DNA of 64,000 bases from Thinopyrum elongatum (Eukaryota; Streptophyta; Magnoliopsida; Poales; Poaceae), in NCBI GenBank assembly GCA_011799875.1, contig CM022297.1, forward strand, positions 443,225,292 to 443,289,291, in the 5' to 3' direction. A program made the translations under genes and the position numbers. Below the pieces are notes generated by a model. That model worked only from the letters and a program-made list of their open reading frames with translations, was not told the origin of the DNA and searched no databases. This document shows positions 38,001 to 47,965 of this stretch, in pieces. How positions within the stretch are numbered: position 1 is the first letter of the stretch; every line of letters begins with the position of its first letter.

Positions 38001-39793
38001 TGTACTTTCTGCCAGTCTGCTGATATCACAGAGGTATGTTCATATCATTTTCAAATGCCTTATCTCGATGTTCCCAAATCCTTGGTACTGAACGGTAAAT
38101 ATCTCTACTTTCTTGAAGGAGTCTGGAGAGATGGTTCACTACCATAATGGAAAACAAGTCCCTGTAGAGTTTGGTGGAGGGGCTAATGTCATACATTCTC
38201 ACAAGAACTGCATGGAGTGGTTTGTTGTCCTTTCCAACACATGATTGTATTGTAGAATATTTTTGTTCTTGATATATCTAGCTAATTTTCATCATAACCT
38301 TTTATTTTACTATAGGGCTCCAGATGTCTACTTTGAAGATGATTCAGTGTTTAATCTTACGCCCGAGTTAACTAGAAGCAAAAGGATCAAATGCGCTTGC
38401 TGTGGAGTTAAAGGTGCGGCGCTTGGTTGCTTTGACAAGAGTTGTCGGAAAAGCTTCCACTTCACATGTGCTAAATTGATCCCAGAATGCAGATGGGATA
38501 ATGTAAGTTCATATTGTGTTCTGATCTAGCAATTTCAACTTTATCAGAATAACTCTTTGCCATTTGCCAAAGTTCTAAATTACCACCTTATTTCTCTAAT
38601 TTATTTTCATTGTCAGGAAAACTTTGTGATGCTATGCCCTTTGCATCAGTCTTCCAAGTTGCCAAAGGAAGTTTCTGAGCCACAAAAGCAATCCAAAAGG
38701 ATAACAGCACCAAAATGGTATCCCCAGAACCTGCTGTTTAAACGGTCTTGTAATGGTCTATATGTATGATTACTTACTGGAGGGCAACTGTTTTTTTAGT
38801 CCATCTCAAGTAAGATCTAGCCAAGCTTGCAGTAATAACTGGAAATGGCCATCAGGATCACCACAGAAGTGGGTTCTCTGCTGTTCAGCTCTTTCTGCTG
38901 CTGAGAAGGTATACATCTTATTTTCCTTATCAAATCCATGATATTTGCTCCATATGATTTTTAACTGAAACGAAATGATCGAATTGCTCAGGGCGCCGTA
39001 ACAGAATTTGCAAAATTAGCTGGTGTGCCTATTTCCAAGAGCTGGAGCCCCAGCGTTACCCATGTTATTGCATCAACTGACCCCTCTGGCGCTTGCAAGC
39101 GCACACTGAAGTTTCTAATGGCAATCTTGAACGGCAAATGGATTGTCTCCATCGACTGTAAGTGGATAGTGGTCTAACTGTTCCATCTGAGCAGAACTGA
39201 TATTGATCAATTGATGCCCTTTGTTGCTAAATGCTGGCTTTATACTGCTGTAGGGGTTAAGGCTTGCATGGATGACATGGAACCTGCCGACGAGCAGAAA
39301 TTTGAAGTCACCACGGATGTTCATGGGGTCTGTGAGGGTCCCAAGTTAGGAAGACAGAGAGTGATCAACAAGGTACTATTTATTTCACACTGCTATACAC
39401 CCTACTGTTATTGTACTGCCACATCAGTCAGTTAACTGTCCATTTGTTCTGCAGCAACCCAGGCTGTTCAACGGCATGCAGTTCTACCTCCACGGAGACT
39501 ACACCGTGACCTACAGAGGCTTCCTGCAGGACCTGCTGGTCGCGGCAGGCGGCACGGTTCTGCACCGGAAGCCCGTCTCAAGGGACCAGCAGAAGCTGCT
39601 CGATGACAGCTCCTCTGTTTTCGTCGTGTACAGCGTTGAGAACCAGGAGAAGGTGAAGCTCGGCGACAATGACAATGATCACCGCAGGCAGGCCGATGAA
39701 GCCCAGGCCCTGGCATTCGCCTCTGGTGGCGAAGCCGCGAGCAGCGCCTGGATAATCGACTCTGTTGCGGCTTGCAAGCTGCAACCTCTGTGA
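35051..39793 (+). CDS. BRCA1: BRCA1 homologue (RING, extended PHD, two BRCT), 14 exons, 989 aa
   Basis: Exons by GT-AG and frame: 35051-35106, 35237-35290, 35389-35459, 35882-35995, 36269-36744, 36842-36940, 37056-38033, 38119-38219, 38316-38502, 38617-38717, 38800-38908, 38992-39157, 39254-39372, 39455-39793. They join to 2970 nt without a stop. A C3HC4 RING is at residues 16-53 (C16, C19, C31, H33, C36, C39, C50, C53). The plant-BRCA1 motif SPFFWLREGED lies in exon 5. A long, charged, disordered exon 7 follows. An extended PHD (from CFCTFC to LCPLHQ) spans residues about 606-723, and tandem BRCT repeats cover about 768-989. Plant BRCA1 is a nuclear E3 ubiquitin ligase that partners BARD1 in homologous-recombination repair. 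The paralogue BARD1/ROW1 has the same layout, but the N-terminus (MGRELKCPICLSLL) and the SPFFWLRE motif favour BRCA1. The start is the first ATG after the TATA-like run. Exon 10-11 borders are the least certain. Confidence 0.94.
35666..35729. mobile_element. Stowaway-like MITE in BRCA1 intron 3
   Basis: A 64-bp near-perfect palindrome starts CTCCCTCCGTCCCATAATG and ends with its complement CATTATGGGACGGAGGGAG. The flanking TA dinucleotides (35664-35665 and 35730-35731) are the mariner/Stowaway target duplication. It lies entirely within intron 3, clear of both splice sites. Confidence 0.95.
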
Positions 39794-41189
39794 CTGAGCT
39801 CAAAGAAGGCTTCTCATGTCAGTGGGTTGAGTAGTAAACTGAAAAATCAAGGACACTGGACAAGTGCTTAATTTTATACGGTGCATGTAATTATAAGAGT
39901 AACATTTTGTGTTTTTTCTTTCAAAAAGGAGGTTGTTTATGAGTTAACTTTATCATTCCAATGTAAAGAGGTTCACGCTCAACTAGTGTCGTGATGTGTG
40001 TGCCGGAAGGTCTTCCTATTCCTTGGAGCCAGATTAATTGCTACAAGATTATTATCATAATCTTCTACCACAATACATCATTTGGTGCATTGTTTATGAT
40101 GTGTTTAGGGACGCATCACTCGCATTGAGAGGTGCAGTTGGGAGACATTGTGAAAAGGCTCAAATGACATCTCTTTCCCTATAGGAATTGAGATACGTGT
40201 GATCTCACTACTTCGTATGATTTTCCTATTCCTATGACATTCCTATTCAAATTGAAGTCTGCAAAGAAACCCACATGAACTGTTTACTTGCAGGGCGGTA
40301 AAGAAGGGACTTGCATAGCATAGTAGTAACACAGCAATAGAGCCGTCAGAGAGCAGGATGTACATTTTTGGCACTTCCAAGGCCGGGAGCTAAATGAACT
40401 GAATACTTGTTCGGATCATGCACTTCAATGCACAAGATGAATAGTTTTCCTAATCTATTGAGCATGGATGACGAATTCGAGGTGCATGGACTTGTTTTTA
40501 TTGGAGTCAAAATCGATTGGACCATGCTTGCACATACAACGCACGGCCGTACTGCCAGCACTTCAGAGAACATATACTTCTGTTACACAACATCGCATCA
40601 TTGGGCAAGATTCAACTGAATCATGAGGATCGAGCCAAAGTATACCCAATGCTGAATCATGAAGATCTCGACAAGTATGGGACACAATTCTACTCAGTAG
40701 CAATGAACAATCTAACCCACATAGGAGGTTAATACGAAGCAGGCTTCCGGTCCTAGATTTTTCGTTCATTGCATATCAACCTTTTTATAGATTAAAATAG
40801 AACCTATAAATCATACTGAACATCTTCGGTGACATGCAACGGAGTGAAGTTCAGCAAACTCCAGTCGTACCCTGCACAGGAAGCTAAACGATCAACTACT
40901 TGGTTACATTTTCTTCTAACCTTACATAAGCAACAGCCAGGGAAAGAAGCTAACAGTCTTGAAGCTTTCACACGCAAATACCCTTTCGGATTTGTTTGAA
41001 CGTTATGTGGTACTCCCTCCGTAAAGAATATAAGAGCGCTTAGGAGTAGTAGTCAGATCAATGCTTGAATCAATAGGCAGATACAAGAAGAACACAAGAG
41101 CGGTGAGCCGGTGACGCTCTAGCAACATGGTAATTCTAGCCATTGGTTCAGCCATTCGCACATGCTCCGAACCAAGAATCTGTTTTTCA
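39794..41189. other. BRCA1 3' flank, no gene seen
   Basis: The 3' UTR of BRCA1 must begin here, but I find no canonical AATAAA close to the stop. Short ORFs at 40346-40769 have no recognisable features. A Stowaway-like end lies at 41013. Confidence 0.45.
41013..41045. mobile_element. Stowaway-like MITE remnant (one end only)
   Basis: CTCCCTCCGTAAAGAATATAAGAGCG preceded by TA is the left end of a common Triticeae Stowaway type. No matching right end is visible nearby, so it is truncated. Confidence 0.55.
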
Positions 41190-41210
41190 GTTGCACCAAC
41201 AGGCAGCAGG

Positions 41211-41359
41211 TTATGTACATTTATGATGAGTGCTGGTTTATGGCATATCAACATGAGATAAATACATTCAAAGATACTGACTGACCCCGGCAAAAGTTGC
41301 AGCCTGAACCATCCACCGATGATATGCCATAAACCAGCACTCATCATAAATGTACATAA
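41211..41359. repeat. Perfect inverted repeat, 40-bp arms (copy 1)
   Basis: The left arm 41211-41250 (from TTATGTACATTTATGATG) is the exact reverse complement of 41320-41359. The spacer is 69 bases. A transcript would fold into a 40-bp perfect duplex. No TIR hallmark or target duplication is evident. Confidence 0.93.
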
Positions 41360-41540
41360 AAAAAAGCACTCACCAAAACACCAAAAAAAGAAGACCAAGG
41401 TTCAGACATGCTCGCTTCACCTGATGATTCAGGTGTAGGATGTGACGACCCAAGTTGTCACAGAGCTTCTCATCACTACGATGGTCTTTTTTTCAAGTGT
41501 GGGGTGAGAGAGGCAGCAGGTTGCACCAACAGGCAGCAGG

Positions 41541-41689
41541 TTATGTACATTTATGATGAGTGCTGGTTTATGGCATATCAACATGAGATAAATACATTCA
41601 AAGATACTGACTGACCCCGGCAAAAGTTGCAGCCTGAACCATCCACCGATGATATGCCATAAACCAGCACTCATCATAAATGTACATAA
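41541..41689. repeat. Perfect inverted repeat, 40-bp arms (copy 2)
   Basis: This is the same inverted repeat as at 41211-41359, displaced by 330 bases: arms 41541-41580 and 41650-41689. All four arms in the two copies appear identical. Confidence 0.92.
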
Positions 41690-41829
41690 AAAAAAGCACT
41701 CACCAAAACACCAAAAAAAGAAGACCAAGGTTCAGACATGCTCGCTTCACCTGATGATTCAGGTGTAGGATGTGACGACCCAAGTTGTCACAGAGCTTCT
41801 CATCACTACGATGGTCTTTTTTTCAAGTG

Positions 41830-41919
41830 TGGGGTGAGAGAGGCTCGAACTCTCGACCTCAGGATCGCTCACGTTTTCAGCTATGAGACCTACGCGCTAG
41901 CCAACTGCGCCACCACCCC
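41830..41919 (-). tRNA. tRNA-Met (CAT, elongator) with intron
   Basis: Read on the minus strand, the gene starts GGGGTGGTGGCGCAGTTGGC. It has a D-arm (GCGC...GCGC), an anticodon loop CTCATA with anticodon CAT, a 16-base insert (GCTGAAAACGTGAGCG) just 3' of the anticodon, then TCCTGAGG. The T-arm is GAGAGTTCGAGCCTCTC, and TCACCCC with discriminator A closes the acceptor stem (one G-U pair). Elongator tRNA-Met is one of the two plant nuclear tRNAs that normally carry an intron at this position. It lacks the features of the initiator. CCA is added after transcription. It should be functional. Confidence 0.95.
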
Positions 41920-43020
41920 ACTCGATGTACATCAGCCGAAACAGACGGCCTTGTTAAGCAACAGGACCATGCATGCTAAGCATAGATGACAGTACATAAC
42001 GGTTCCCGTTTCTGATTATTTATACCGGCAATATATTTTTTAAGGCCTGTTTATTACCCAATTTACAGCCAACTTCTATTGGTCTGCAATTGTAATTAAC
42101 GCAGCATGAAGAAAATTCAAGGGATGCACGGCCGGAAGAGGTTTAACACAAGTTATATTAATTAGGATTACAACCCCAGGCTTGTAACAGCAGACGACAT
42201 ACAAGAGCAGACCCATAACAACCGCAGTTAAAACAAAAAAGGAAAAGGAAGACCGCAGCTATTTAACACTAGTATCATACTAGCACATAAGCCCGTGCGT
42301 TGTAACGCGAGAAAAAATAGTGTGCATTTAAATTTAGTGAGAATTATATGTCAAGCAAAACCATGTGTGCACGCCGAGAAGGAACATTTAGGTTCGCCGC
42401 GTGTGAAGTAATCAATCCGCTATTTAGGTTCATTATCAAGGGGATTTAAGGATTTTGTTAGGTCATCACACGTCAGAGAAAGCCTGCGAATTATTCAATC
42501 TATTTTCTCATTCTTTTGAGGGGATTTGAAGGTATGAAGTTTCATAATATGAAAGTGAGGCGGGTCTTCTCTTTTCCGTGTACAAGCCATCGATATAGTA
42601 CAACTGGAGTTAATTCTACTCTGCTTTTTTTTTTTTCGTTTATTGATCGAGGGGATTTAAGGTGTGAAGTTTCATAATATGGGAGTGAGTCGGGTCTTCT
42701 CTTTTCCATGCATCTAACTCACGTAGTCGGGTCTTCTCTTTTCTTTTCCTCGGGTAGCAATTCTCAAAAAATTCAGGGTCCTTTTGTAGCTAGTTCACGT
42801 AGCAATCCATCCATCTAGCTCATGTACTGGAGTTAATTCCTTAAACAAAATCAGGGTCTTTTTTCAGCTAGCTCACGTACAAATCCATCCATCCTTTGTC
42901 CAACTTAATTAATACATCCTTCATCCAGCTTATTACATTTAGTTTCGCACACGTATATACATTGGTACGATTGTATGTAAAGGAGAAATGTGGGACTATT
43001 TAAATTATTTTTGCCTTATT
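41920..43020. other. Intergenic DNA with dispersed-repeat traces
   Basis: No gene. 42298-42316 contains CCCGTGCGTTGTAACGCGA, close to a dispersed motif (CCCGTGCGTTGCAACGG) common in grass genomes. A roughly 65-base segment ending GGGTCTTCTCTTTTCC is directly repeated (about 42515-42585 and 42647-42710). Confidence 0.45.
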
Positions 43021-43298
43021 TTCCGGGTAGTTGGGCCGGCTAAATTGCGTGGGCTGCGAAAGGCTCAGTCACCGAAACGACCTATGTTTATAAGGCGTGA
43101 GCAAAAAAAAATTCCCAGGTAGTCGGGCCGGCTAAGTTGCATGGGCTGTGAAAGGCACATGCACTGAAATGATCTGTGTTTGTAAGGCGCGAGTAAAAAT
43201 CTATTTCCCATGTAGTTGGGCCGGCTAAGTTGCGTGGGCTGTGAAAGGCCCAGGCACCGAAATGACCTGTATTTGTAAGGCGCGAGTAAAAATCCAAA
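43021..43298. repeat. Three tandem copies of a 92-bp unit
   Basis: GGGCCGGCTAA recurs at 43033, 43125 and 43218 (spacing 92 and 93), each followed by .TTGC.TGGGCTG.GAAAGGC and TTGTAAGGCG.GAG. Copies differ by several substitutions. Confidence 0.88.
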
Positions 43299-43309
43299 AA
43301 AAGACAACT

Positions 43310-44218
43310 TGGAGGACCGAACTCACGACCTCAAAGACCCAACCAAGTGCTGCAAGCCATTCGAACAAACACATCCTGCTAACCAAAGGTCAATGCAAAT
43401 ATTTATGAACATATTGCATCGCCAGATTAGAAACATTTTTTGATTTTTTTGAACTTATCAAAAAATAATAATAATGATGAAATGCCGAATATTCTTGGAA
43501 ACATGATTTTTTATGAAATCTTGAACAATTTTCAAAAATGCGAAAAGTTTTTTGAAAATTCCATACATTTTGAGAAAAAGAACAAATTTCAAACGGGAAC
43601 ATTTTCTAAAATTCAACAACATTTTTTTAAAACATGAACCTTTTATAAAAAACACAAGCATTTTTTGAAATTTGTGAACAATTTCTGAAAACGTCAACAT
43701 GTTTTGAACATTCAAAACAATTTTAGAAAAATGTGCATTTTTTAAAACACAAACATTATTTTGAATTGCGAACATTTCACTAAAACAATAATATATTTCA
43801 ATTTTGGAGCATTTTTAAAATGTATTTTTTCTTTTAGAAATATCGAACAATTTTGGAAAACATAAACATTTTATAAAAATGGGAACCTGTTTTTTTTCAA
43901 TTTCCAAACATTTTTCAAATCAGGAACAAAATTTTGGAATTTTGGTCATTTTTCCAAAATTTGATTTTTTTTTGAAATTTTAGACTTTTTTTGAAAAGTT
44001 TGAATTTTAAAGAGTAAAAAAACTTGGAAGGGCAAAAAGAAACAGGAAAGAAAGAAAGGGACAGAAAAAGAAAAATAGAAACAGAACACCGTAAAAAGGA
44101 AAACGGGCCGCCCCATTCTTGGGCGCACTGTGCGATGCTCCGACTATTTGCCGACACGTGCGACACATAAGGTTTTCCCAGCTGCGTGGGCAGGAAAAAA
44201 GTTTTTTTAGATCGTGAG
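43310..44218. repeat. AT-rich degenerate repeat tract
   Basis: 43430-44040 is made of imperfect repeats of GAACATTTTTTGAAA and its relatives, in both orientations, so many spurious ORFs rich in Phe, Lys and Asn arise. Such tracts accompany some Triticeae DNA transposons. The GC-rich ending (44105-44165) may be the border of such an element, but I cannot show TIRs. Confidence 0.5.
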
Positions 44219-44397
44219 TTATCTTGTGAAAGGTGTTGGTTCGAAGATCTGCTTCGGGGTGATAGCCCTTGGTCTTACATCTGGTTGTACCACCCAATTG
44301 GCAATTCCTTCTTGAAGGCATTGTCTTAGAGCTCTGTGCCCTTCATTTGCGTAGATTTTGTTGTACGATTTGTGGGTGCTATCGCGAGGCATGTCCT
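44219..44397 (-). pseudogene. Unrecognised coding-like segment, cut by a retrotransposon
   Basis: The minus strand encodes about 57 residues ending in a stop at 44219: MPRDSTHKSYNKIYANEG, then RALRQCLQEGIANWVV, then RAITPKQIFEPTPFTR. Composition looks like real protein rather than AT-rich noise. The third gypsy element inserted at 44397; beyond it, at 54009 onwards, the bases joined on would read TTATTTACATAG before GACATG, which could be a splice acceptor. I do not recognise the family. It could be a last exon or a gene fragment carried by a DNA transposon. Confidence 0.35.
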
Positions 44398-45808
44398 TGA
44401 TAACCCACAAGTATAGAGGATCACAACAGTTTTTGAGGGTAGAGTATTCAACCCAAATTTATAGATTTGACACAAGGAAAGCCAAAGAATATTTGTAAGT
44501 ATTAGCAGTTGAGTTGTCAATTCAACCACACCTGAAGATTAAATATCTGCAGCAATATGATCAGTAGCACAGTAATATGATAATTTTGATAGTAGTGATG
44601 ATAGCAGCAGTAACGATAACAGTGATAGCAATGATTTTGTAGCAAGTGTAACAGTAACAGTAGCAGTAGTAATTTAGCAAGAACAATATGTGAAAAATTC
44701 GTAGGCATTGGATCAGTGAATTCGTTGGATGATATTCATCATATAACAGTCATAACCTAGGGCGATACAAAACTAGCTCCAGTTCATAAATATAATGTAG
44801 GCATGTATTCCGTAAATAGTCATACGTGCTTATGGAAAGACCTTGCATGACATCTTTTGTCCTACCCTACCGTGGCAGCGGGGTCCATAAGGAAATTAAG
44901 GGATATTAAGGCCTTCTTTTAACAGAGAACCGGAACAAAGCATTACACATAGTGAATACATGAACTCCTCAAACTACGGTCATTACCGAAAAGTATCCCG
45001 ATTATTTTCACCCTGGGGTTTACGGATCAAAACACGTAATAGGTGAATATGACTTGCAAGATCGGATCTAGAACATAGATATAATGGTGAAAACATAAAC
45101 GGTTCAGATCTTAAATCATGGTACTCAGGCCCTAGTGACAAGCATTAAGCATGGCAAAGTCATAACAATATCAATCTCAGAACATAGTGGATACTAGGGA
45201 TCAAACCTTAACAAAACTAACTCGATTACATGATGAATCTCATCCAACTCCTCACCGACCAGCGAGCCTACAAAGAAATTACTCACTTCCGGTGGGGAGC
45301 ATCATGGAATTGGCGATGAAGGAGGGTTGGTGATGACGAAGACTGAAGATTCCCCTCTCCGGAGCCCCGAACGGGCTCCAGATCTGGCCTCGCGATGAAG
45401 AACAGGAGGTGGCGGCGGCTCCGTATCGTGAAACACGATGAAACTTTCTCCCTGATTTTTTCTCCAAAAATAGGATTTTATAGCGTCGGAATTAGGGTCT
45501 GCGGGGCCACCAGGTGGGCACAACCCACCTGGGCGCGCCTGGAGGGGGTGGCGTGCCCTGGTGGGTTGTGCTCAACCAGGGGCCCCCCTCCAGTGGTTCT
45601 TGGCTCCAATATTTTTTATATATTCTGAAATAATTCTCCAAAAAGTCTCGTTCCATTCCGAGAACTTTTATTTCTGCACAAAAACAACACCATGGCAGTT
45701 CTGCTGAAAACAGCGTCAGTCCGGGTTAGTTTCATTCAAATCATGCAATTTAGAGTCCAAAACAGGAGCAAAAGCGTTAGGAAAAGTAGATACAACAGAG
45801 ACATATCA
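44398..45808 (-). repeat. 3' LTR of the third gypsy element (1411 bp)
   Basis: It starts TGATAACCCACAAGTATAG and ends ACATATCA (decayed from ACGTATCA). The following ACTCCCCCAAGTTTAAACC is the purine-tract complement. The partner is 52592-54003. Confidence 0.92.
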
Positions 45809-47965
45809 ACTCCCCCAAGTTTAAACCTTTGCTTGTCCTCAAGCAATTCAGTTGAGAAACTGAAAGTGAAAAAGAAAAACTTTTACGAACTCTTTTGTTC
45901 TTGTTTACATAAATAAGCTTAAGTAGCACCCAGGTTTTCAGCAAAGATTATGACTAACCATGTCAACAATAACTCTTAGAAATTATATTAACTCATATCA
46001 ATGGCATAAGCAACTAGCGAGCAATAATAAAATATCTCAAACGACAACACTTTGTCAAAACAACCGTGATATAATATGACAACAGTGGTATCTCGCTAGC
46101 CCTTTCTGAGACCGCAAAACATAAATGCAGAGCATCTCCAAAGTTTAAGAAGCGACTAAATATTGTAATTCATGGTAGAAAAGATCCAGTCATGATGCAT
46201 CCAACATTAACTATGCACAATGCATGAGGATGACAATATTGCTCTCAGATCTGGCGCTTATTTGAGAAGGTGATGACTCAACATAAAATTAAATAGATAG
46301 TCCCTTCGCAGAGGAAAGCAGGGATTTGCAGTGGTGCCAGAGCTCAGATTTTTAAAACAGAGATAAATATAATTTTGGGAAATGCACCCTTCCTGTTTAC
46401 GTCACGACCAAAAGTTATCAATATCTTCCATGCTAAACACATTAGTGGCGGTTCCCAATCAATAAAAGTAAAGGTTTACTCCCCCTCCACCAACAAACAC
46501 ACTTCACGGCTAGCTGAATCCACGGGTACCGTCCATACCAACATCAGTCCTGGAGGAGTTTTGTTTAATTATTTGCAATTTTTGATTTCGGAACTGGGAA
46601 TCCCTATTACCGCCCCTCTTGTGTAAGGACGAGTGAATAAACACTCATCATGAGAATAACCCGCTTAGCATGGAAGATACCGACTACCCCCTGTCGCTCT
46701 ATGAACAATCTAGACACACAAAAACAGAAGTTTATTTAAAGTTTTTAGAGGTGGCACATGCAAATTTACTTGGAACGGCAGGGTAACACCGCATATAGGT
46801 AGATATGATGGACTCATCTGGAATAACTTGGGTTTTAGAATTTTGATGCACAAGCAGTATTCCCGCTTAGTACAGGCGAAGGCTAGCAAATAGGTTGAGA
46901 AGCGGCCAGCTATAAAGTGAAAACGGTCATGAACATGCGTTATGCATAATTAACATTGAATACTAGCATGAGTAGGATATGGACACCATGAACATAAATA
47001 TCGTAGAGGCTATGTTGGTTTTGATTCAACTACATGCATGAATATGCGCCAAGTCAAGCCACTTGAAACATTCAGAGGAGGATACCATATTATCATACTA
47101 CATCACAATCATTTTAATGCATGTTGACATCCAAGATAAATCATTATCCACTCCTAGCTACTTAAGCATGGCATGAGAAACTATACTCTCTAATTTTCAT
47201 TGCAAACATGTTTGATCATAATATGCTGAATCATGGATACTAGGTTAAACATATTTACAAAAACAGAACAAGTTGAGTTCATACCCGTTTCTCTCTGCCA
47301 CAACTAGTTCATCAAATATCGTCATTATTGCCTTTCACTTGCACGGCCGAATGATATGAAAATAATAATGGTGCAAGAGTGCCGTGGACTAAGTTAGAAT
47401 CTGCAAACATTTTATTCAAAAAGGAGAGGACAAGATAATATGGGCTCTTTGTTAGATCAATATCAATGCATATGAGAGCCACTCAACATTTTCATCATGG
47501 TCGTCTCCTTGGTACGACTCAATAAAAAAAAAGAAATTCAGAGAAACACACTGAAATATTTTTAGAGTTTTTAGTTTTTCTTGAAAAAAGCAAATTAAAG
47601 AGAAAGAAAAACAAAAATGAGAAAACTATTTACACGGGAAAGCTCCCAACAAGCAAAAAAAGAATAAGAAAATCTTTTTGGGTTTTCTTTTTAATACTAC
47701 AACTAACTTAACTAGAAAGAAAAACCACAAAGAAGCAGGAAACATTTTTTGGATTTTCTCAAAGTTTTTCGAACACACAAGAAGAAAACTAGAAAATAAA
47801 TCTAGCATGAATCATACAATGAAAAAGTGTGAACACCGATAACTGGAATGAAATGTGCGAACATGAATGTAATGTCGGTGGAAATACGTACTCCCCCAAG
47901 CTTAGGCTTTTGGCCTAACTTGGTAATCACCACTCGTAGTAGCCATCCGGTCCCATTTCGAAGTG
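45809..47965. other. Internal non-coding spacer of the third gypsy element
   Basis: Two kilobases between the extra ORF and the 3' LTR contain no frame worth calling on either strand. A second purine-tract-like stretch (CTCCCCCAAGCTTAGGC) lies at 47891-47907. Confidence 0.6.

Larger units (their letters stand above)
41190..41844. repeat. 330-bp tandem duplication ending in a tRNA gene
   Basis: 41190-41514 and 41520-41844 are, as far as I can read, identical over about 325 bases at an offset of 330. Each copy holds a perfect inverted repeat with 40-bp arms. The copies end with GGGGTGAGAGAGGC: in copy 2 this is the 3' end of the tRNA-Met gene, and in copy 1 the tRNA sequence stops there, so the duplication breakpoint lies inside the tRNA's T-arm. 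Confidence 0.93.

Noticed and set aside
35051..39793. BARD1/ROW1 instead of BRCA1
   Set aside because: Domain order is shared, but the N-terminal RING wording and the SPFFWLRE motif are those I know from plant BRCA1; still, a full alignment would settle it.
41211..41359. Inverted repeat as a conventional miRNA precursor
   Set aside because: Plant MIR hairpins have mismatches and a defined miRNA/miRNA* duplex; a perfect 40-bp stem with two identical loci fits an inverted-repeat siRNA source or TE better. No small-RNA evidence is available here.
43021..43298. Tandem 92-bp units as a CRISPR-like array
   Set aside because: Only three contiguous units, no spacers, eukaryotic context.
43390..44166. 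Phe/Lys-rich ORFs resembling membrane proteins
   Set aside because: They result from degenerate GAACATTTTT-type repeats in all frames.
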